A DNA stretch of 64,000 bases. Source: Pseudomonas serboccidentalis. GTDB lineage: Bacteria; Pseudomonadota; Gammaproteobacteria; Pseudomonadales; Pseudomonadaceae. The notes beneath the pieces are model-generated. The model saw only the letters and a list, made by a program, of their open reading frames with translations, was not told where the DNA came from and did no database searches. Position 1 is the first letter of the stretch, and the number at the start of each line of letters is the position of its first letter. Location of the stretch: contig NZ_CP101655.1 in NCBI RefSeq assembly GCF_028830055.1, positions 4,767,757 through 4,831,756 on the forward strand. The letters run 5' to 3'. Below are positions 15,944 to 27,667 of the stretch, piece by piece. A program made the translations under genes and the position numbers.

Positions 15944-17218
15944 CTACCAGTTCCGGCGTTTGATGCGCGTGAGTTCGCTTTCCAGTTCGACCAGCGCCTG
16001 ATCGACAGGCAACTCGCCCGCCAGCACCCCATGCACTCGATCGAAGAACGCATTGGAGACCCGTGGATAGCGATCGGCGGTGATCGAAGCGGGGCGCATG
16101 ACCCCGTCGTTGAGAATGCTGTGCAACTGAGCGTAATAAGGCATGGCCGCGAGCAGCTCGGGATCTTGATACAGCGACTCGATAACCGGGTTATAGGCGC
16201 CTATCAGGGCGCGCCGTTTTTGCTCTTGAGCACGGGTCAGGTAGCTCACCAATTCGGCGGCAAGTTGGGGATGGGCGCTGTAGCGCGATACCGCCAGGCC
16301 CCAGCCACCGAGGGTGGATGCATGGCGGCCGGTCTCGCCGCCGCGGGGCAGGGGGGCGACCCCGACCTTGTCTTTTACGGCGCTGTCCTGGCTTTGCACC
16401 AGGGCCCAGACATAAGGCCAGTTACGCATGAACAGCGCATTGCCCGACTGGAATACACCCCGGCCTTCTTCCTCGGTGTAGTTCAGTACGCCACGCGGGG
16501 AGATGTCTCCCACCCAGCTTTTCGCCAGGGTCAAAGCCGCTTTTGAGGCCTGACTGTTGACCACGATGTCGCCTTGTGGATTGACCAGCCCGCCTTCCGG
16601 TTGGCTGCTGATCCACTCCAGCGCATTACACGTCAGGCCCTCGTATGCGCGTCCCTGAAAGATGTAACCCCACACGTTGGCGTTCCCGGCATTGCGCTCA
16701 GCCTGCTGAACATCCCTGGCGGTAGCGGTCATTTCCTCCCAAGTCTGGGGAACCTGTTTGTTGTATTTCTCGAGCAAGTCTTTGCGGTAATACAACAGGC
16801 CCGAGTCGGTGAACCACGGCATCGTCACCAGCCGTCCGTTTACCGTGGCGTTATCGACCTGTGCCTGGAAGTAGCCTTCGGTCGCGTTGGCTGGAAGCAC
16901 CTCACGCAGATCCATCAGATGTTTGGCCAGCATTCCCGGCCACACCATATCGATTTGAATGATGTCGATGTCAGTGGACTGCGCGCTGAGGATCTGCTGG
17001 TAGAACGACAACCGCTCGGTCGCCGAGTTAGGCGTGGAAACCACTTCAACGTTGTTGCCGGTCTGCTTCGACCACGTCTCGACGGCCTCCTTGCACAGTT
17101 GTAACTCCGCACCCACCGCACCGCACGAGATCGTCAGATCGGCTGCGCTCGATACGGATGGAAGTGCGGCACACAGGGTGATCAATGCGCTGGGCAGGAG
17201 CGATTTCAGGTGTTTCAT
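15944..17218 (-). CDS. Sugar ABC transporter solute-binding protein
   Basis: A 424-residue periplasmic binding protein of the MalE-like family 1. A signal peptide (MKHLKSLLPSALITLCAALP, cleavage after SSAA) precedes the mature domain. Conserved features include VYNPQG-like loops, the GKYAVAPLPRGG-type segment (here VGVAPLPRGGETGRHASTLG) and GGWGLAVSRYS. The start at 17218 has AAGGA upstream; the open frame extends to 17359, but that would bury the signal peptide. It is the first gene of the operon. From context the ligand is sucrose or a short fructoside. Confidence 0.9.
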   Translation of the reverse strand: MKHLKSLLPSALITLCAALPSVSSAADLTISCGAVGAELQLCKEAVETWSKQTGNNVEVVSTPNSATERLSFYQQILSAQSTDIDIIQIDMVWPGMLAKHLMDLREVLPANATEGYFQAQVDNATVNGRLVTMPWFTDSGLLYYRKDLLEKYNKQVPQTWEEMTATARDVQQAERNAGNANVWGYIFQGRAYEGLTCNALEWISSQPEGGLVNPQGDIVVNSQASKAALTLAKSWVGDISPRGVLNYTEEEGRGVFQSGNALFMRNWPYVWALVQSQDSAVKDKVGVAPLPRGGETGRHASTLGGWGLAVSRYSAHPQLAAELVSYLTRAQEQKRRALIGAYNPVIESLYQDPELLAAMPYYAQLHSILNDGVMRPASITADRYPRVSNAFFDRVHGVLAGELPVDQALVELESELTRIKRRNW

Positions 17219-17248
17219 CGAGCGTCCTTTATTTTTGTTTTTAGAAAA

Positions 17249-17260
17249 GTTAACGTTAAC
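17249..17260. promoter_or_regulatory. Palindromic LacI-family operator
   Basis: GTTAACGTTAAC is a perfect 12-base palindrome centred on CG, 31 bases upstream of the binding-protein start and inside the promoter region shared with the porin. It is the probable site of the LacI-family repressor at 10381. Confidence 0.6.
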
Positions 17261-17366
17261 ATCGCCAAATGTAGCAGCGTATTTGCGATGAGGCACCCTT
17301 TTTTTCGTCGATTGCGACAACTCGCAACGCACGCAAAAAACGACTACTTGCGTCAACAAACAATAA

Positions 17367-18953
<1,587 letters not shown>

Positions 18954-19008
18954 AATTGAAGCGTTCGGCCAACACGTCTTCAGCTGACCTGTTGGCTGTT
19001 AATGAAGA

Positions 19009-19043
19009 TCGGCACCTGTTGCAATACTAAAACAAGGTGCCGA
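19009..19043. terminator. Hairpin downstream of the porin gene
   Basis: TCGGCACCT (19009-19017) and AGGTGCCGA (19035-19043) form a nine-base-pair stem with a 17-base loop. It lacks a T-tract, so terminator function is tentative. Confidence 0.4.
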
Positions 19044-19078
19044 CGACTCGGGCAAGCAATAACCATAGGGATGAATTA

Positions 19079-19483
19079 ATGCCGGATGCAGTTTTTGTAA
19101 ATCGAACTGTTTTGTTCGGAGATTGTGATCCGGCAGGGGTGGTTTACACTCCCCGGTTCTCATATTTTGCTGTAGAGGCTATTGGCGTAGCGCTTGATCG
19201 GTGGGTGGGCGCTCCGGGGCTTCGAACTTTAATGGGTTTTAATATATTGCCGCCGGTGCGCGCGATGTCGATTGAGTTGCTGAGCCCGGTGACGTGGGAT
19301 GATGAAATGATTATAAAGGTTGGTGTGGCCAGGCTGGGGGAACACTCTTTTACCTTTTTGGTTGAGGGTTTTCTAGGTGAGGGCGTATTGGCTTTTACGG
19401 CGAATGTCACCCATGTATGTATCTCACCGGAGAGTAAGGAAGTTATATCCATTCCGGCGCCGCTGAGAGCACTTCTTTCATAG
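19079..19483 (+). CDS. Hot-dog fold acyl-CoA thioesterase (4HBT family)
   Basis: A 134-residue cytoplasmic thioesterase. The FGDCDPAGVVYTPRFSYFAVEA block (about residues 12-33) carries the catalytic Asp and the GxVYxxxY pattern of 4-hydroxybenzoyl-CoA thioesterases. The start at 19079 has AGGGATG upstream and aligns with the family; an in-frame ATG at 19037 gives an unrelated extension. Codons are visibly richer in A/T than neighbouring genes (ata, tta, aaa are frequent), suggesting recent transfer. No pathway partner is adjacent. Confidence 0.75.
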   Translation: MPDAVFVNRTVLFGDCDPAGVVYTPRFSYFAVEAIGVALDRWVGAPGLRTLMGFNILPPVRAMSIELLSPVTWDDEMIIKVGVARLGEHSFTFLVEGFLGEGVLAFTANVTHVCISPESKEVISIPAPLRALLS

Positions 19484-19609
19484 AGAGCGAGCGGCGAACG
19501 GGTAGTGGCCTAATGAAGCCGGAGGTCGCCATCCGTTCGCGGCGTTGGTGGCTGACCGCGACGGCAGCCAAGCTGCTGTCGCTAAAATCAACCAAGGGCA
19601 AGATGAGGG

Positions 19610-20743
19610 CTAGTCAACCATCACCTCGTCGAGTGCCTGCTCAAGCGTGCTGACCGTGCGCTCGATATTCTGCAGCTTCTCGAGTCCGAACAGCCCGATA
19701 CGGAAGGTCTGGAAGTCGGCCGGTTCATCGCATTGCAACGGCACTCCGGCGGCGATCTGCAGACCGTGCTCGGCAAATTTCTTGCCGTTCTTGATGTCGG
19801 CATCATCGGTGTAGCTCACCACGACGCCCGGGGCTTGAAAGCCGGCAGCGGCCACGCTTTTGAAGCCATTGCCGGTCAACATGGCGCGTACCCGATCACC
19901 CAGCGCCTGTTGTTCGTCGCGGATCTTGTCGAAACCGTAGGCTTGCGTCTCTTTCATCACGTCGTTAAACCGCGCGAGGGAATCGCTGGGCATGGTTGCG
20001 TGATAGGCATGTCCGCCCTGTTCGTAGGCCTGCATGATCTGCAGCCACTTTTTCAGGTCGCAGGCGAAGCTGCTGCTTTGTGTCTGCTCGATGCGTTCAA
20101 GGGCCAGAGCACTGAACATCACCAGGGCGCAGCAAGGGGAGGCGCTCCAGCCTTTCTGCGGTGCGCTGATCAGCAGGTCGACGGCGCATTTGTGCATATC
20201 CACCCAAATCGTGCCCGAGGCGATGCAGTCCAGCACGAACAGACCGCCCACCGCATGCACGGCGTCGCCGACCGCTCGCAGGTACTCGTCGGGCAGGATG
20301 ATTCCGGAGGACGTTTCAACGTGGGGCGCGAACACCACCTGCGGCTTCTGCGCCGCAATGGCTGCCAGCACTTCGTCCAGCGGCGGCGGGGCGTAGGCTG
20401 CCTGGCGACCCGTCTCGACCGGACGGGCCTTGAGCACCGTGGTAGCTGCCGGGATGTTGCCCATCTCAAGGATCTGGCTCCAGCGATAACTGAACCAGCC
20501 GTTGCGTATCACCAGGCATGGCTGGCCGGTGGCGAACTGCCGCGCCACTGCTTCCATGCCGAATGTGCCACTGCCCGGCACCACCGCAACAGCCTCGGCG
20601 TTGTAGACCTGTTTCAGGGTCTTGGAAATATTCTTCATCACGCCTTGAAAAGACTGCGACATGTGGTTAAGCGAGCGGTCGGTGTAGACCACTGAGTACT
20701 CGACCAGCCCCTCAGGATCGATACCGGGATAGAGCTTTGACAT
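19610..20743 (-). CDS. PLP-dependent class V aminotransferase (alanine-glyoxylate type)
   Basis: A 377-residue fold-type I enzyme. The N-terminal glycine loop (VVPGSGTFGMEAV), the Asp that contacts the pyridine ring (FVLDCIASG) and the Schiff-base Lys in SAPQKGWSASP are visible. The sequence resembles alanine-glyoxylate or serine-pyruvate aminotransferases; the substrate cannot be fixed. The start at 20743 has AGGAG upstream. It lies downstream of xylH on the same strand, separated by about 250 bases with a small hairpin, so co-transcription with the xyl operon is possible but unproven. Confidence 0.82.
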   Translation of the reverse strand: MSKLYPGIDPEGLVEYSVVYTDRSLNHMSQSFQGVMKNISKTLKQVYNAEAVAVVPGSGTFGMEAVARQFATGQPCLVIRNGWFSYRWSQILEMGNIPAATTVLKARPVETGRQAAYAPPPLDEVLAAIAAQKPQVVFAPHVETSSGIILPDEYLRAVGDAVHAVGGLFVLDCIASGTIWVDMHKCAVDLLISAPQKGWSASPCCALVMFSALALERIEQTQSSSFACDLKKWLQIMQAYEQGGHAYHATMPSDSLARFNDVMKETQAYGFDKIRDEQQALGDRVRAMLTGNGFKSVAAAGFQAPGVVVSYTDDADIKNGKKFAEHGLQIAAGVPLQCDEPADFQTFRIGLFGLEKLQNIERTVSTLEQALDEVMVD

Positions 20744-20991
20744 GGCGTAACTCCTTTGGCAGGGATGTAGTGATATCGACCCTGCCTCAAGCCTGGGCAA
20801 ATGACAAGGTTGCCCGGGGTGGAGTAACACCGCCGCCGAGCAGAAACAACCTCACCGCGAGCAGCGTCGAGGACAACGGCAGCAGGACGATCACCCGCGA
20901 TAAAACCCTGCCAGATTGACGCTGCTGAACACGATGAAAATGGTCAACAGGCTGCGCACCGAAGCACGTACCTGAGACAGCCCTCTGTGGC

Positions 20992-22128
20992 TCAACGGCG
21001 CCCGGTCCGCGTACTCACATCCACCCAAACGGCCAACACCAGAATGCTGCCCTTGACGATCATCTGCCAATAGCTGTCGACATCGAGCATGGACATGCCG
21101 TTGTCCAGGCTGGTGATGACCAGCGCACCGAGCAGGGCGCCGTACACCGTGCCGGAGCCACCGCGCATGGAGGTGCCGCCGATGAAGCAGGCGGCGATGG
21201 CGTCGAGTTCGCCCATGCTGCCGGCCGAAGGCGAGCCGGCGGCGAGGCGCGCGGTGTTGACCACGCCGGCGAGGGCGCACATCACGCCCATGATCCCGAA
21301 AATCCACAGCTTCACAGCCTGCACATTGATACCGGACAGGCGCGTCGCTTCCATGTTGCTGCCCACGGCGTACACGCGCCGCCCGAACACGGTCTGACTG
21401 GTCACGTAACTGAACACGCCCAACAGAATCAGCAGCAGCAAGACCGGCACGGGAATGCCATCGTAGCTGTTGAGCGTCTGCACGAAGCCGGCCAGCACGG
21501 CGCCGATCACTAACACGCGGATGACGTCACGCACCAATGAATGCGCCGCCAGCCCGTGAAGGGCACGATTGCGCCGTTGTTTCCAAGTGAGGAACACCGT
21601 CAGCGCGAACAGCACAACGCCCAGCCCAGTGCCGATCGCGTGGGGCAGGTAGCCCTGGCCGATGTAGACGAGTTCCGGCGATACCGGCGCAATGGTCGTG
21701 CCGCCGGTAATCCCCAGCAGAATCCCGCGAAACGCCAACATGCCGCCCAGCCCGACAATGAATGAGGGGATGCGCAGGTAAGCCGCCATGTAGCCGTTGG
21801 CAAGGCCGATCAGCAGTCCGCACAGCGCGACCAGGCTCAGGTTAGCCAGCAGAGGAATGTGGTAGACCACATCGAGAATGGCCGCGAGGCCACCGAGCAG
21901 GCCGAGCAAAGAGCCGACCGACAAATCGATCTCGCCGCTGATGATCACCAGCACCATGCCGCAAGCGAGAATGCCGGTAATCGACATCTGACGCAGCAGA
22001 TTGGAGAGGTTGCGCGGGGTCAGGAATCCGCCTTCGGTCTGCCAGCTGAAAAACAGCCAGATCAGCACCACGGCAAACACCAGCGCGAGCATTTTGTAGC
22101 GGGTGAACAGTTGTTTGACCTGATTCAT
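20992..22128 (-). CDS. xylH: D-xylose ABC transporter permease XylH
   Basis: A 378-residue polytopic permease of the sugar importer family that includes RbsC and XylH, with about ten hydrophobic segments. Typical features are the GEIDLSVGS motif near residue 65, GGTTIAPVSP, and AVGSNMEATRLSGINV before the last helices. It immediately follows xylG with no gap (xylG stop at 22129-22131), so translation is probably coupled. Confidence 0.9.
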   Translation of the reverse strand: MNQVKQLFTRYKMLALVFAVVLIWLFFSWQTEGGFLTPRNLSNLLRQMSITGILACGMVLVIISGEIDLSVGSLLGLLGGLAAILDVVYHIPLLANLSLVALCGLLIGLANGYMAAYLRIPSFIVGLGGMLAFRGILLGITGGTTIAPVSPELVYIGQGYLPHAIGTGLGVVLFALTVFLTWKQRRNRALHGLAAHSLVRDVIRVLVIGAVLAGFVQTLNSYDGIPVPVLLLLILLGVFSYVTSQTVFGRRVYAVGSNMEATRLSGINVQAVKLWIFGIMGVMCALAGVVNTARLAAGSPSAGSMGELDAIAACFIGGTSMRGGSGTVYGALLGALVITSLDNGMSMLDVDSYWQMIVKGSILVLAVWVDVSTRTGRR

Positions 22129-23685
22129 TTACGCGGATTTCCGATCATTATTGTTATGGCTGCCAGGCTGGCTGAGGGCGGCGGCGAGCACCTGTTCCTG
22201 GGTGAGGTCATGGTTGATGAAGTCGCCACGCAACTGGCCTTCGCCGATCACCAGCACGCGGTCGGAAACGCCGAGCACTTCGGCCAGCTCCGACGACACC
22301 ATGATGATCGACACGCCTGCGGCAGCCAGCGCGCCCATCAATTTGTAGATTTCGTATTTGGCGCCGACGTCCACGCCTCGGGTCGGCTCATCGAGAATCA
22401 GCACCCGCGGTTGGGCCAGCAGCATCTTCGCCAGGACGGCTTTTTGTTGATTACCCCCCGACAGACTGGTGATCGGCAGGAACGGACTTGCGGTCTTGAG
22501 GTGCAGGCGCGAGATTTCCTGATCGATGCAGCCCAGTTCGGCTTCGGCATCGATACGGGTCAGTTTCGAGTAGTTGTCCAGCACGGCGAGGGTGATGTTC
22601 TGGCCGACGCCCAGGTCTGGAATGATGCCTTGGCGCTTGCGGTCCTCCGGCACCAGGCACAGGCCGGCACGGATCGATTTGAGCGGCGTGCGCGTGTCGA
22701 TGGGTTGTCCGTCCAGCCAGACTTCGCCCTCGTGGCGGCCGGGGTAAGCGCCGAACAGTGCGGTTACCAGTTCGGTACGGCCGGCACCGACCAGCCCGGC
22801 GATACCGAGGATTTCGCCGCGTTTGAGGACGAAGGAAATATCGTCGACCCGTTTGCGCCTGGGGTTGTCGACGTCGTAGCAGGTGATATGAAGGGCCTCG
22901 AAAATCACTTCGCCGATGGCGTGTGGCTCGGTGGGGTAGAGGTTGCTCATTTCCCGCCCGACCATCTGGGTGATGATCTGCGCAATATCCATATCGGCCA
23001 TCGCGGTGGTGGCGATATGTTTGCCATCGCGGATCACTGAAATGGTGTCGCACACGGCGGCCACTTCATCGAGCTTGTGCGAGATATAGACGCAGGCGAC
23101 GCCTTTGGCTTTGAGGTCGCGGATGATGTCCAGCAACACCTCGATTTCCGAACGGCTCAAAGCCGATGAGGGCTCGTCGAGGATCAGCAGGCGGGCCTTT
23201 TTGTTCAGGGCCTTGGCGATTTCCACCAGTTGCTGATAGCCACCGCCGTACTGCGACACCGGCAGCGATACGTTCATGTCCGGCACTTTCAATTCGCGCA
23301 TCAGGGCTTCGGCGCGGTGGATCATCGCCGGGTAATTCATGCGTCCGCCGGGCAGCGTCAGTTCATGGCCCATGAAAATGTTTTCAGCCACCGACAGGTC
23401 GGGCACCAGCGTCAGTTCCTGGTGAATGATGACGATGCCGGCGGCTTCCGTTTCGCTGATCGATTGCGCTCTGAGCGGTCGCCCGTCCCAGAGGATTTCA
23501 CCGTCCCAGGTGCCGTGCGGGTAAACCGCCGAAAGGATCTTCATCAGCGTGGACTTGCCGGCGCCATTCTCGCCGCACAGGCCAACGCATTCACCCGGTT
23601 TGACCTTGATGTCGATGCCGTTGAGTGCTTTGACACCACCGAAGGTTTTGACGATGCCGTTCATTTGCAGCAGATAGTCGGACAT
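22129..23685 (-). CDS. xylG: D-xylose ABC transporter ATPase XylG
   Basis: A 518-residue protein with two ABC domains in tandem. The first has Walker [10 protein letters not shown] (about 39-47) and Walker [12 protein letters not shown]; the second (about 255-500) has [16 protein letters not shown] and [14 protein letters not shown]. It powers XylH. The last residues touch the xylH start. Confidence 0.92.
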   Translation of the reverse strand: MSDYLLQMNGIVKTFGGVKALNGIDIKVKPGECVGLCGENGAGKSTLMKILSAVYPHGTWDGEILWDGRPLRAQSISETEAAGIVIIHQELTLVPDLSVAENIFMGHELTLPGGRMNYPAMIHRAEALMRELKVPDMNVSLPVSQYGGGYQQLVEIAKALNKKARLLILDEPSSALSRSEIEVLLDIIRDLKAKGVACVYISHKLDEVAAVCDTISVIRDGKHIATTAMADMDIAQIITQMVGREMSNLYPTEPHAIGEVIFEALHITCYDVDNPRRKRVDDISFVLKRGEILGIAGLVGAGRTELVTALFGAYPGRHEGEVWLDGQPIDTRTPLKSIRAGLCLVPEDRKRQGIIPDLGVGQNITLAVLDNYSKLTRIDAEAELGCIDQEISRLHLKTASPFLPITSLSGGNQQKAVLAKMLLAQPRVLILDEPTRGVDVGAKYEIYKLMGALAAAGVSIIMVSSELAEVLGVSDRVLVIGEGQLRGDFINHDLTQEQVLAAALSQPGSHNNNDRKSA

Positions 23686-23728
23686 GGAGAGGGCTCGTAT
23701 ATCAAAGACTCACACACCACTGAACCTG

Positions 23729-23752
23729 TGTGGGAGCAAGCTCGCTCCCACA
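23729..23752. repeat. REP-type hairpin between xylF and xylG
   Basis: TGTGGGAGCAAGC and its near-complement GCTCGCTCCCACA form a Pseudomonas REP hairpin. Inside the operon it may lower xylGH expression relative to xylF. Confidence 0.7.
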
Positions 23753-23785
23753 AGGGTTTTCGCATAACCGGAGTTTGTGATGTGA

Positions 23786-24787
23786 TCACTTCCCGGCGAT
23801 TTGCGCCTTGGTGTAGAAGCCGTCCTGTTCGAGCAGGTCGATGTTGTCCTTGGTCAGCGGGGTTGGCGTGAGCAGGATGGTGTCGACTTTTTTGCTGCCG
23901 TTGTCGTACTGCGAGCTGAAGGCGGGTTTTTCGTTGCGCGCCAGTTGCACCGAGAGCTTGGCTGCTTCTGAGGCAATCAGTTTGAGCGGCTTGTACACGG
24001 TCATGGTTTGTGTGCCGGCGATCACGCGCTTGACCGCAGCGAGGTCAGCATCCTGCCCGGAAATCGGTACCTTGCCAGCCAGTTGCTGCGCCGCCAGTGC
24101 CTGAATGGCACCGCCCGCCGTGGCGTCGTTGGAGGCGACAATGCCGTCGATTTTGTTGTCGTTGCGGGTCAGGGCGTTTTCAACAATGCTCAGCGCCTCG
24201 GTAGGGTTCCATTCCTTCACCCACTGCTGGCCGACTATCTTGATATCGCCCTTGTCGATGGCCGGCTGCAGCACTTTCATCTGACCCTCGCGCAGTATTT
24301 TTGCGTTGTTGTCGGTGGGCGCACCACCGAGCAAAAAGTAATTGCCCTTGGGCGCAGCTTTCAGCACGCCGCTGGCCTGCATCTCGCCGACTTTCTCGTT
24401 ATCGAAGGAAATATAGGCGTCAACATCGGCATTGAGGATCAGGCGATCGTAGGACACGACTTTGATCCCGGCTTTCTTCGCTTCAGCCACCGCGTTGGTC
24501 AGCACCGTGGCGTTGAACGGCACGATGACAATGACATCGACGCCTCGGGAAATAAGGTTTTCGATCTGGGAAATCTGCTTTTGCTCGTTGGCATCGGCCG
24601 ACTGCACGAAGACCTTGGCGTCCATTTTTTCTGCCGCCGCGACGAAATAGTCGCGGTCACGCGACCAGCGCTCCAGGCGCAGATCATCAATGGAGAAACC
24701 GATTTTCGGGTGGGCAGCGTCAGCCATCACTGGCAGTGACAGCAATGCCAGGGCAGTGGCCAATAACGTGCGTTTTACGTTCTTCAT
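23786..24787 (-). CDS. xylF: D-xylose-binding periplasmic protein XylF
   Basis: A 333-residue exported binding protein. A signal peptide (MKNVKRTLLATALALLSLPV, cleaved near ADAA) is followed by a mature fold matching XylF: HPKIGFSIDDLRLERWSRDRDYF, EAKKAGIKVVSYDRLI, VASNDATAGGAIQALA and PISGQDADLAAVKRVIAGTQ. Length matches E. coli XylF. The start at 24787 is set by the signal peptide, with AGGA upstream. The gene lies between xylA and xylG. Confidence 0.93.
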   Translation of the reverse strand: MKNVKRTLLATALALLSLPVMADAAHPKIGFSIDDLRLERWSRDRDYFVAAAEKMDAKVFVQSADANEQKQISQIENLISRGVDVIVIVPFNATVLTNAVAEAKKAGIKVVSYDRLILNADVDAYISFDNEKVGEMQASGVLKAAPKGNYFLLGGAPTDNNAKILREGQMKVLQPAIDKGDIKIVGQQWVKEWNPTEALSIVENALTRNDNKIDGIVASNDATAGGAIQALAAQQLAGKVPISGQDADLAAVKRVIAGTQTMTVYKPLKLIASEAAKLSVQLARNEKPAFSSQYDNGSKKVDTILLTPTPLTKDNIDLLEQDGFYTKAQIAGK

Positions 24788-24936
24788 GGTGGGGCGTCCT
24801 TTTATTGTTGTTGGAAAGACACGGCCTGACGATGAGTATCGGGCTGGTAAAACTGTAGAGAATCCGCAGGCGCTGCAGGCACAGATTTGTCGTGCAATTG
24901 TCACCGCGTCGTTGCGCCGGCAGAGTCTCGTAGCGT

Positions 24937-26253
24937 TCAGCGATAGATAAACCGGTTAACGATGTTCTCGAGCATTTCCTGCCGGCCGCTGACGGCTTGC
25001 GGGTTCAACTCGTTGGTGAACGCGTGCTCGGCCAAGGACTCAAGATTGAAGTCACCCGCCATCACCGCCTGCCCGAACGGCTGCTTCCAACCGGCGTAGC
25101 GTTGATCCTTGAGCCGTTGCAGCTGGTCGTTCTGCACCATGGCCGCTGCCCGTTCCAGAGACAGGGCGAGAACGTCCATGGCGCCGACGTGGCCATGGAA
25201 CAGATCGATCTGATCGAGGCTTTGCCGACGCACCTTGGAGTCAAAGTTGAATCCGCCATTCTTGAACCCGCCAGCCTTGAGGATTTCATAGGTGGCCAGG
25301 GTCATTTCTTCGACGCTGTTGGGGAACTGGTCGGTGTCCCAGCCGTTTTGCGGATCACCACGGTTGGCGTCGATGCTGCCAAAAATCCCCAGCGAGACGG
25401 CCGTCGCAATCTCGTGATGGAAGCTATGCCCGGCCAGCGTCGCGTGGTTAGCCTCGATGTTGACCTTGATTTCGTGCTCCAGTCCGTACTGCTGGAGAAA
25501 GCCGAACACAGTGGCGCTGTCGTAATCGTATTGATGCTTGGTCGGCTCTTGCGGCTTGGGTTCGATCAGCAGGTCGCCGGTGAAACCGATCTTGTGCTTG
25601 TGCTCGACCACCATGCGCATGAAGCGGCCCAGTTGTTCGCGTTCACGCTTCAAGTCCGTGTTGAGCAGAGTTTCGTAGCCCTCGCGGCCGCCCCACAACA
25701 CGTAGTTGGCGCCTTTCAGGCGATGGGTCGCGTTCATCGCGCTGAACACCTGGGCAGCGGCGCAGGCGAACACTTCCGGATCCGGGTTGCTCGCGGCACC
25801 CGCGGCGAAACGCGGGTTGCTGAAGCAATTGGCGGTGCCCCACAACAGCTTTATCCCGCTTTGTTCCTGATGTCGCTCCAGGTGATCGACCATTTGCGCG
25901 AAGTGGTTGCGGTACTCCTTGAGAGACTGGCCTTCCGGGGCGACATCCGTGTCATGGAAGCAGTAATAGTCGATACCCAGTTTGGAGAAAAATTCGAAGG
26001 CCGCGGCTGCCTTGCCTATGGCCAGCTCCATCGGGTCGCCGGCGTGTTGCCACGGGCGCTTGAACGTCCCCGCGCCGAACACATCGGAACCCGGCCAGAC
26101 GAACGTGTGCCAGTAACAGGCGGCCATACGCAGGTGTTCGCGCATGGGTTTGCCGAGGATGAGTTTGTCGGCGTCGTAGTGACGAAAGGAGAGGGGAGAA
26201 TCGCTGTTTGGGCCTTCGAACCGAATCGGCTCGACATCGGGGAAATACTGCAT
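24937..26253 (-). CDS. xylA: Xylose isomerase
   Basis: A 438-residue class II (long) xylose isomerase converting D-xylose to D-xylulose. The [16 protein letters not shown] block, catalytic His/Asp in [28 protein letters not shown], the metal Glu in [28 protein letters not shown] and [20 protein letters not shown] are all present. The start at 26253 gives the usual [15 protein letters not shown]-terminus; an open extension to 26421 is not plausible. It is first in the minus-strand xyl operon and divergent from xylR. Confidence 0.95.
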   Translation of the reverse strand: MQYFPDVEPIRFEGPNSDSPLSFRHYDADKLILGKPMREHLRMAACYWHTFVWPGSDVFGAGTFKRPWQHAGDPMELAIGKAAAAFEFFSKLGIDYYCFHDTDVAPEGQSLKEYRNHFAQMVDHLERHQEQSGIKLLWGTANCFSNPRFAAGAASNPDPEVFACAAAQVFSAMNATHRLKGANYVLWGGREGYETLLNTDLKREREQLGRFMRMVVEHKHKIGFTGDLLIEPKPQEPTKHQYDYDSATVFGFLQQYGLEHEIKVNIEANHATLAGHSFHHEIATAVSLGIFGSIDANRGDPQNGWDTDQFPNSVEEMTLATYEILKAGGFKNGGFNFDSKVRRQSLDQIDLFHGHVGAMDVLALSLERAAAMVQNDQLQRLKDQRYAGWKQPFGQAVMAGDFNLESLAEHAFTNELNPQAVSGRQEMLENIVNRFIYR

Positions 26254-26428
26254 GGACTTTGTCCTTGTTGTTCTTGGCGGTGTCTCGATACTAGCAACGG
26301 CCCTGTGCCTGCTGATTATGAAAAGCACCAACACCGGGTGCGATTTTGCGTATTGAGCTTCTTCGGTGAGGCGCCTAGTCTGTGCCAATCGCCTCTGTGA
26401 CAAGGGGCTCAGAACAAGCATAAAAACA

Positions 26429-27610
26429 ATGAAAACCGTACCGCCTGTTCACCGCATCGCGCTGTTGTTCAACGGCAGCAAGATCTATGACCGTGGGATC
26501 ATCAGCGGCATCGGCAACTACCTGAGCAGCACTCGCGCCTCCTGGGACCTGTTTCTGGAAGAGGATTTTCTCTGTCGTTTGAAAGGGATAGAGCGCTGGC
26601 AGGGTGACGGGATCATTGCCGACTTTGACGATCCGCTGATTGGCGAAGCGCTGGCCGACATTCAGATGCCGGTGGTAGCAGTAGGGGGGTCGTACGAGGA
26701 CAAGCGCGCTTATCCGAAAGCGATCCCGTACGTCGCCACCGATAACAATGCACTGATCAACTTGGCTTACTCGCATTTGATCGAAGCGGGACTGCAGCGT
26801 TTTGCCTGCTTCAGCCTGCCTGAAGCGCAGGCCAATCGATGGGCGCAGGAGCGGGAAAAAGCCTTTCGCAGACTGATGCGGCGCGACGGCTTGCACGCCG
26901 AAATCTACCGCGGCATGGGCACCAGCGCACCGCTGTGGGACAGCGCCGTCGAACAACTGATCGCCTGGTTGCAAAGCCTGCCCAAGCCCATCGGTATCAT
27001 CGCCGTCAGCGACGCCCGCGCGCGACAGTTGCTGCAAGCCTGCCTGACCGCCGGCATCGCCGTGCCGGAGCAAGTGGCATTGATAGGAATCGACAACGAC
27101 CCGCTGACCCGCAGCCTGACCCGAGTGCCCCTGAGTTCGGTCATCCAGGGCACGGAAACCATGGGTCGTACCGCCGCGCAATTGCTCCACCAGATGCTTC
27201 ACGGCATGCCATCCACCGGCACACAAATCCTGATTCCTCCCGATGCGGTCAACGTGCAGGTGTCGAGTTTGCACCAGCCATTGGGCAATCCCTACGTCAT
27301 GCAAGCACTGCTGTTCATCCGCCAATACGCCTGCCAAGGCATCAAAACGGCGCAAGTGGCGGCTTATGTCGGCGTGTCGCGCTCATCACTCGAAGCACAT
27401 TTCCGCGCCGAGCGAGGCTGCAGCGTGCATGACGAGATCCTGCGTTTCAAACTGGCAGCGGCCACCCGCGGCCTGAAAAATACCGACTCAGTGATTGCCG
27501 ACGTTGCGCGCAGCTGTGGGTTCAAATCTGCGCAGTATCTGCACACGGTGTTTCGGCGGGAGTTTGGTTGCACGCCTCGGGAGTATCAGCAAGGGGCAGG
27601 GATGCGCTAA
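26429..27610 (+). CDS. xylR: Xylose operon activator XylR
   Basis: A 393-residue regulator combining a LacI/periplasmic-binding-like ligand domain (about 8-280, beginning [21 protein letters not shown]) and a C-terminal AraC-type double helix-turn-helix (about 290-390, [21 protein letters not shown] and [20 protein letters not shown]). Length and order match E. coli XylR, which activates xyl promoters when xylose binds. It is divergent from xylA across about 175 bases. No strong ribosome site precedes the chosen start. Confidence 0.92.
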   Translation: MKTVPPVHRIALLFNGSKIYDRGIISGIGNYLSSTRASWDLFLEEDFLCRLKGIERWQGDGIIADFDDPLIGEALADIQMPVVAVGGSYEDKRAYPKAIPYVATDNNALINLAYSHLIEAGLQRFACFSLPEAQANRWAQEREKAFRRLMRRDGLHAEIYRGMGTSAPLWDSAVEQLIAWLQSLPKPIGIIAVSDARARQLLQACLTAGIAVPEQVALIGIDNDPLTRSLTRVPLSSVIQGTETMGRTAAQLLHQMLHGMPSTGTQILIPPDAVNVQVSSLHQPLGNPYVMQALLFIRQYACQGIKTAQVAAYVGVSRSSLEAHFRAERGCSVHDEILRFKLAAATRGLKNTDSVIADVARSCGFKSAQYLHTVFRREFGCTPREYQQGAGMR

Positions 27611-27667
27611 TGGAATGCCGGAAATGAGGTTAGAGTGGTCATCAATGTCTTGATGGTTGCGTGAACA

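Noticed and set aside
20891..20991. Short hydrophobic reading on the minus strand below xylH
   Set aside because: There is no proper start, and it is out of frame with xylH; it could be a remnant but cannot be supported.
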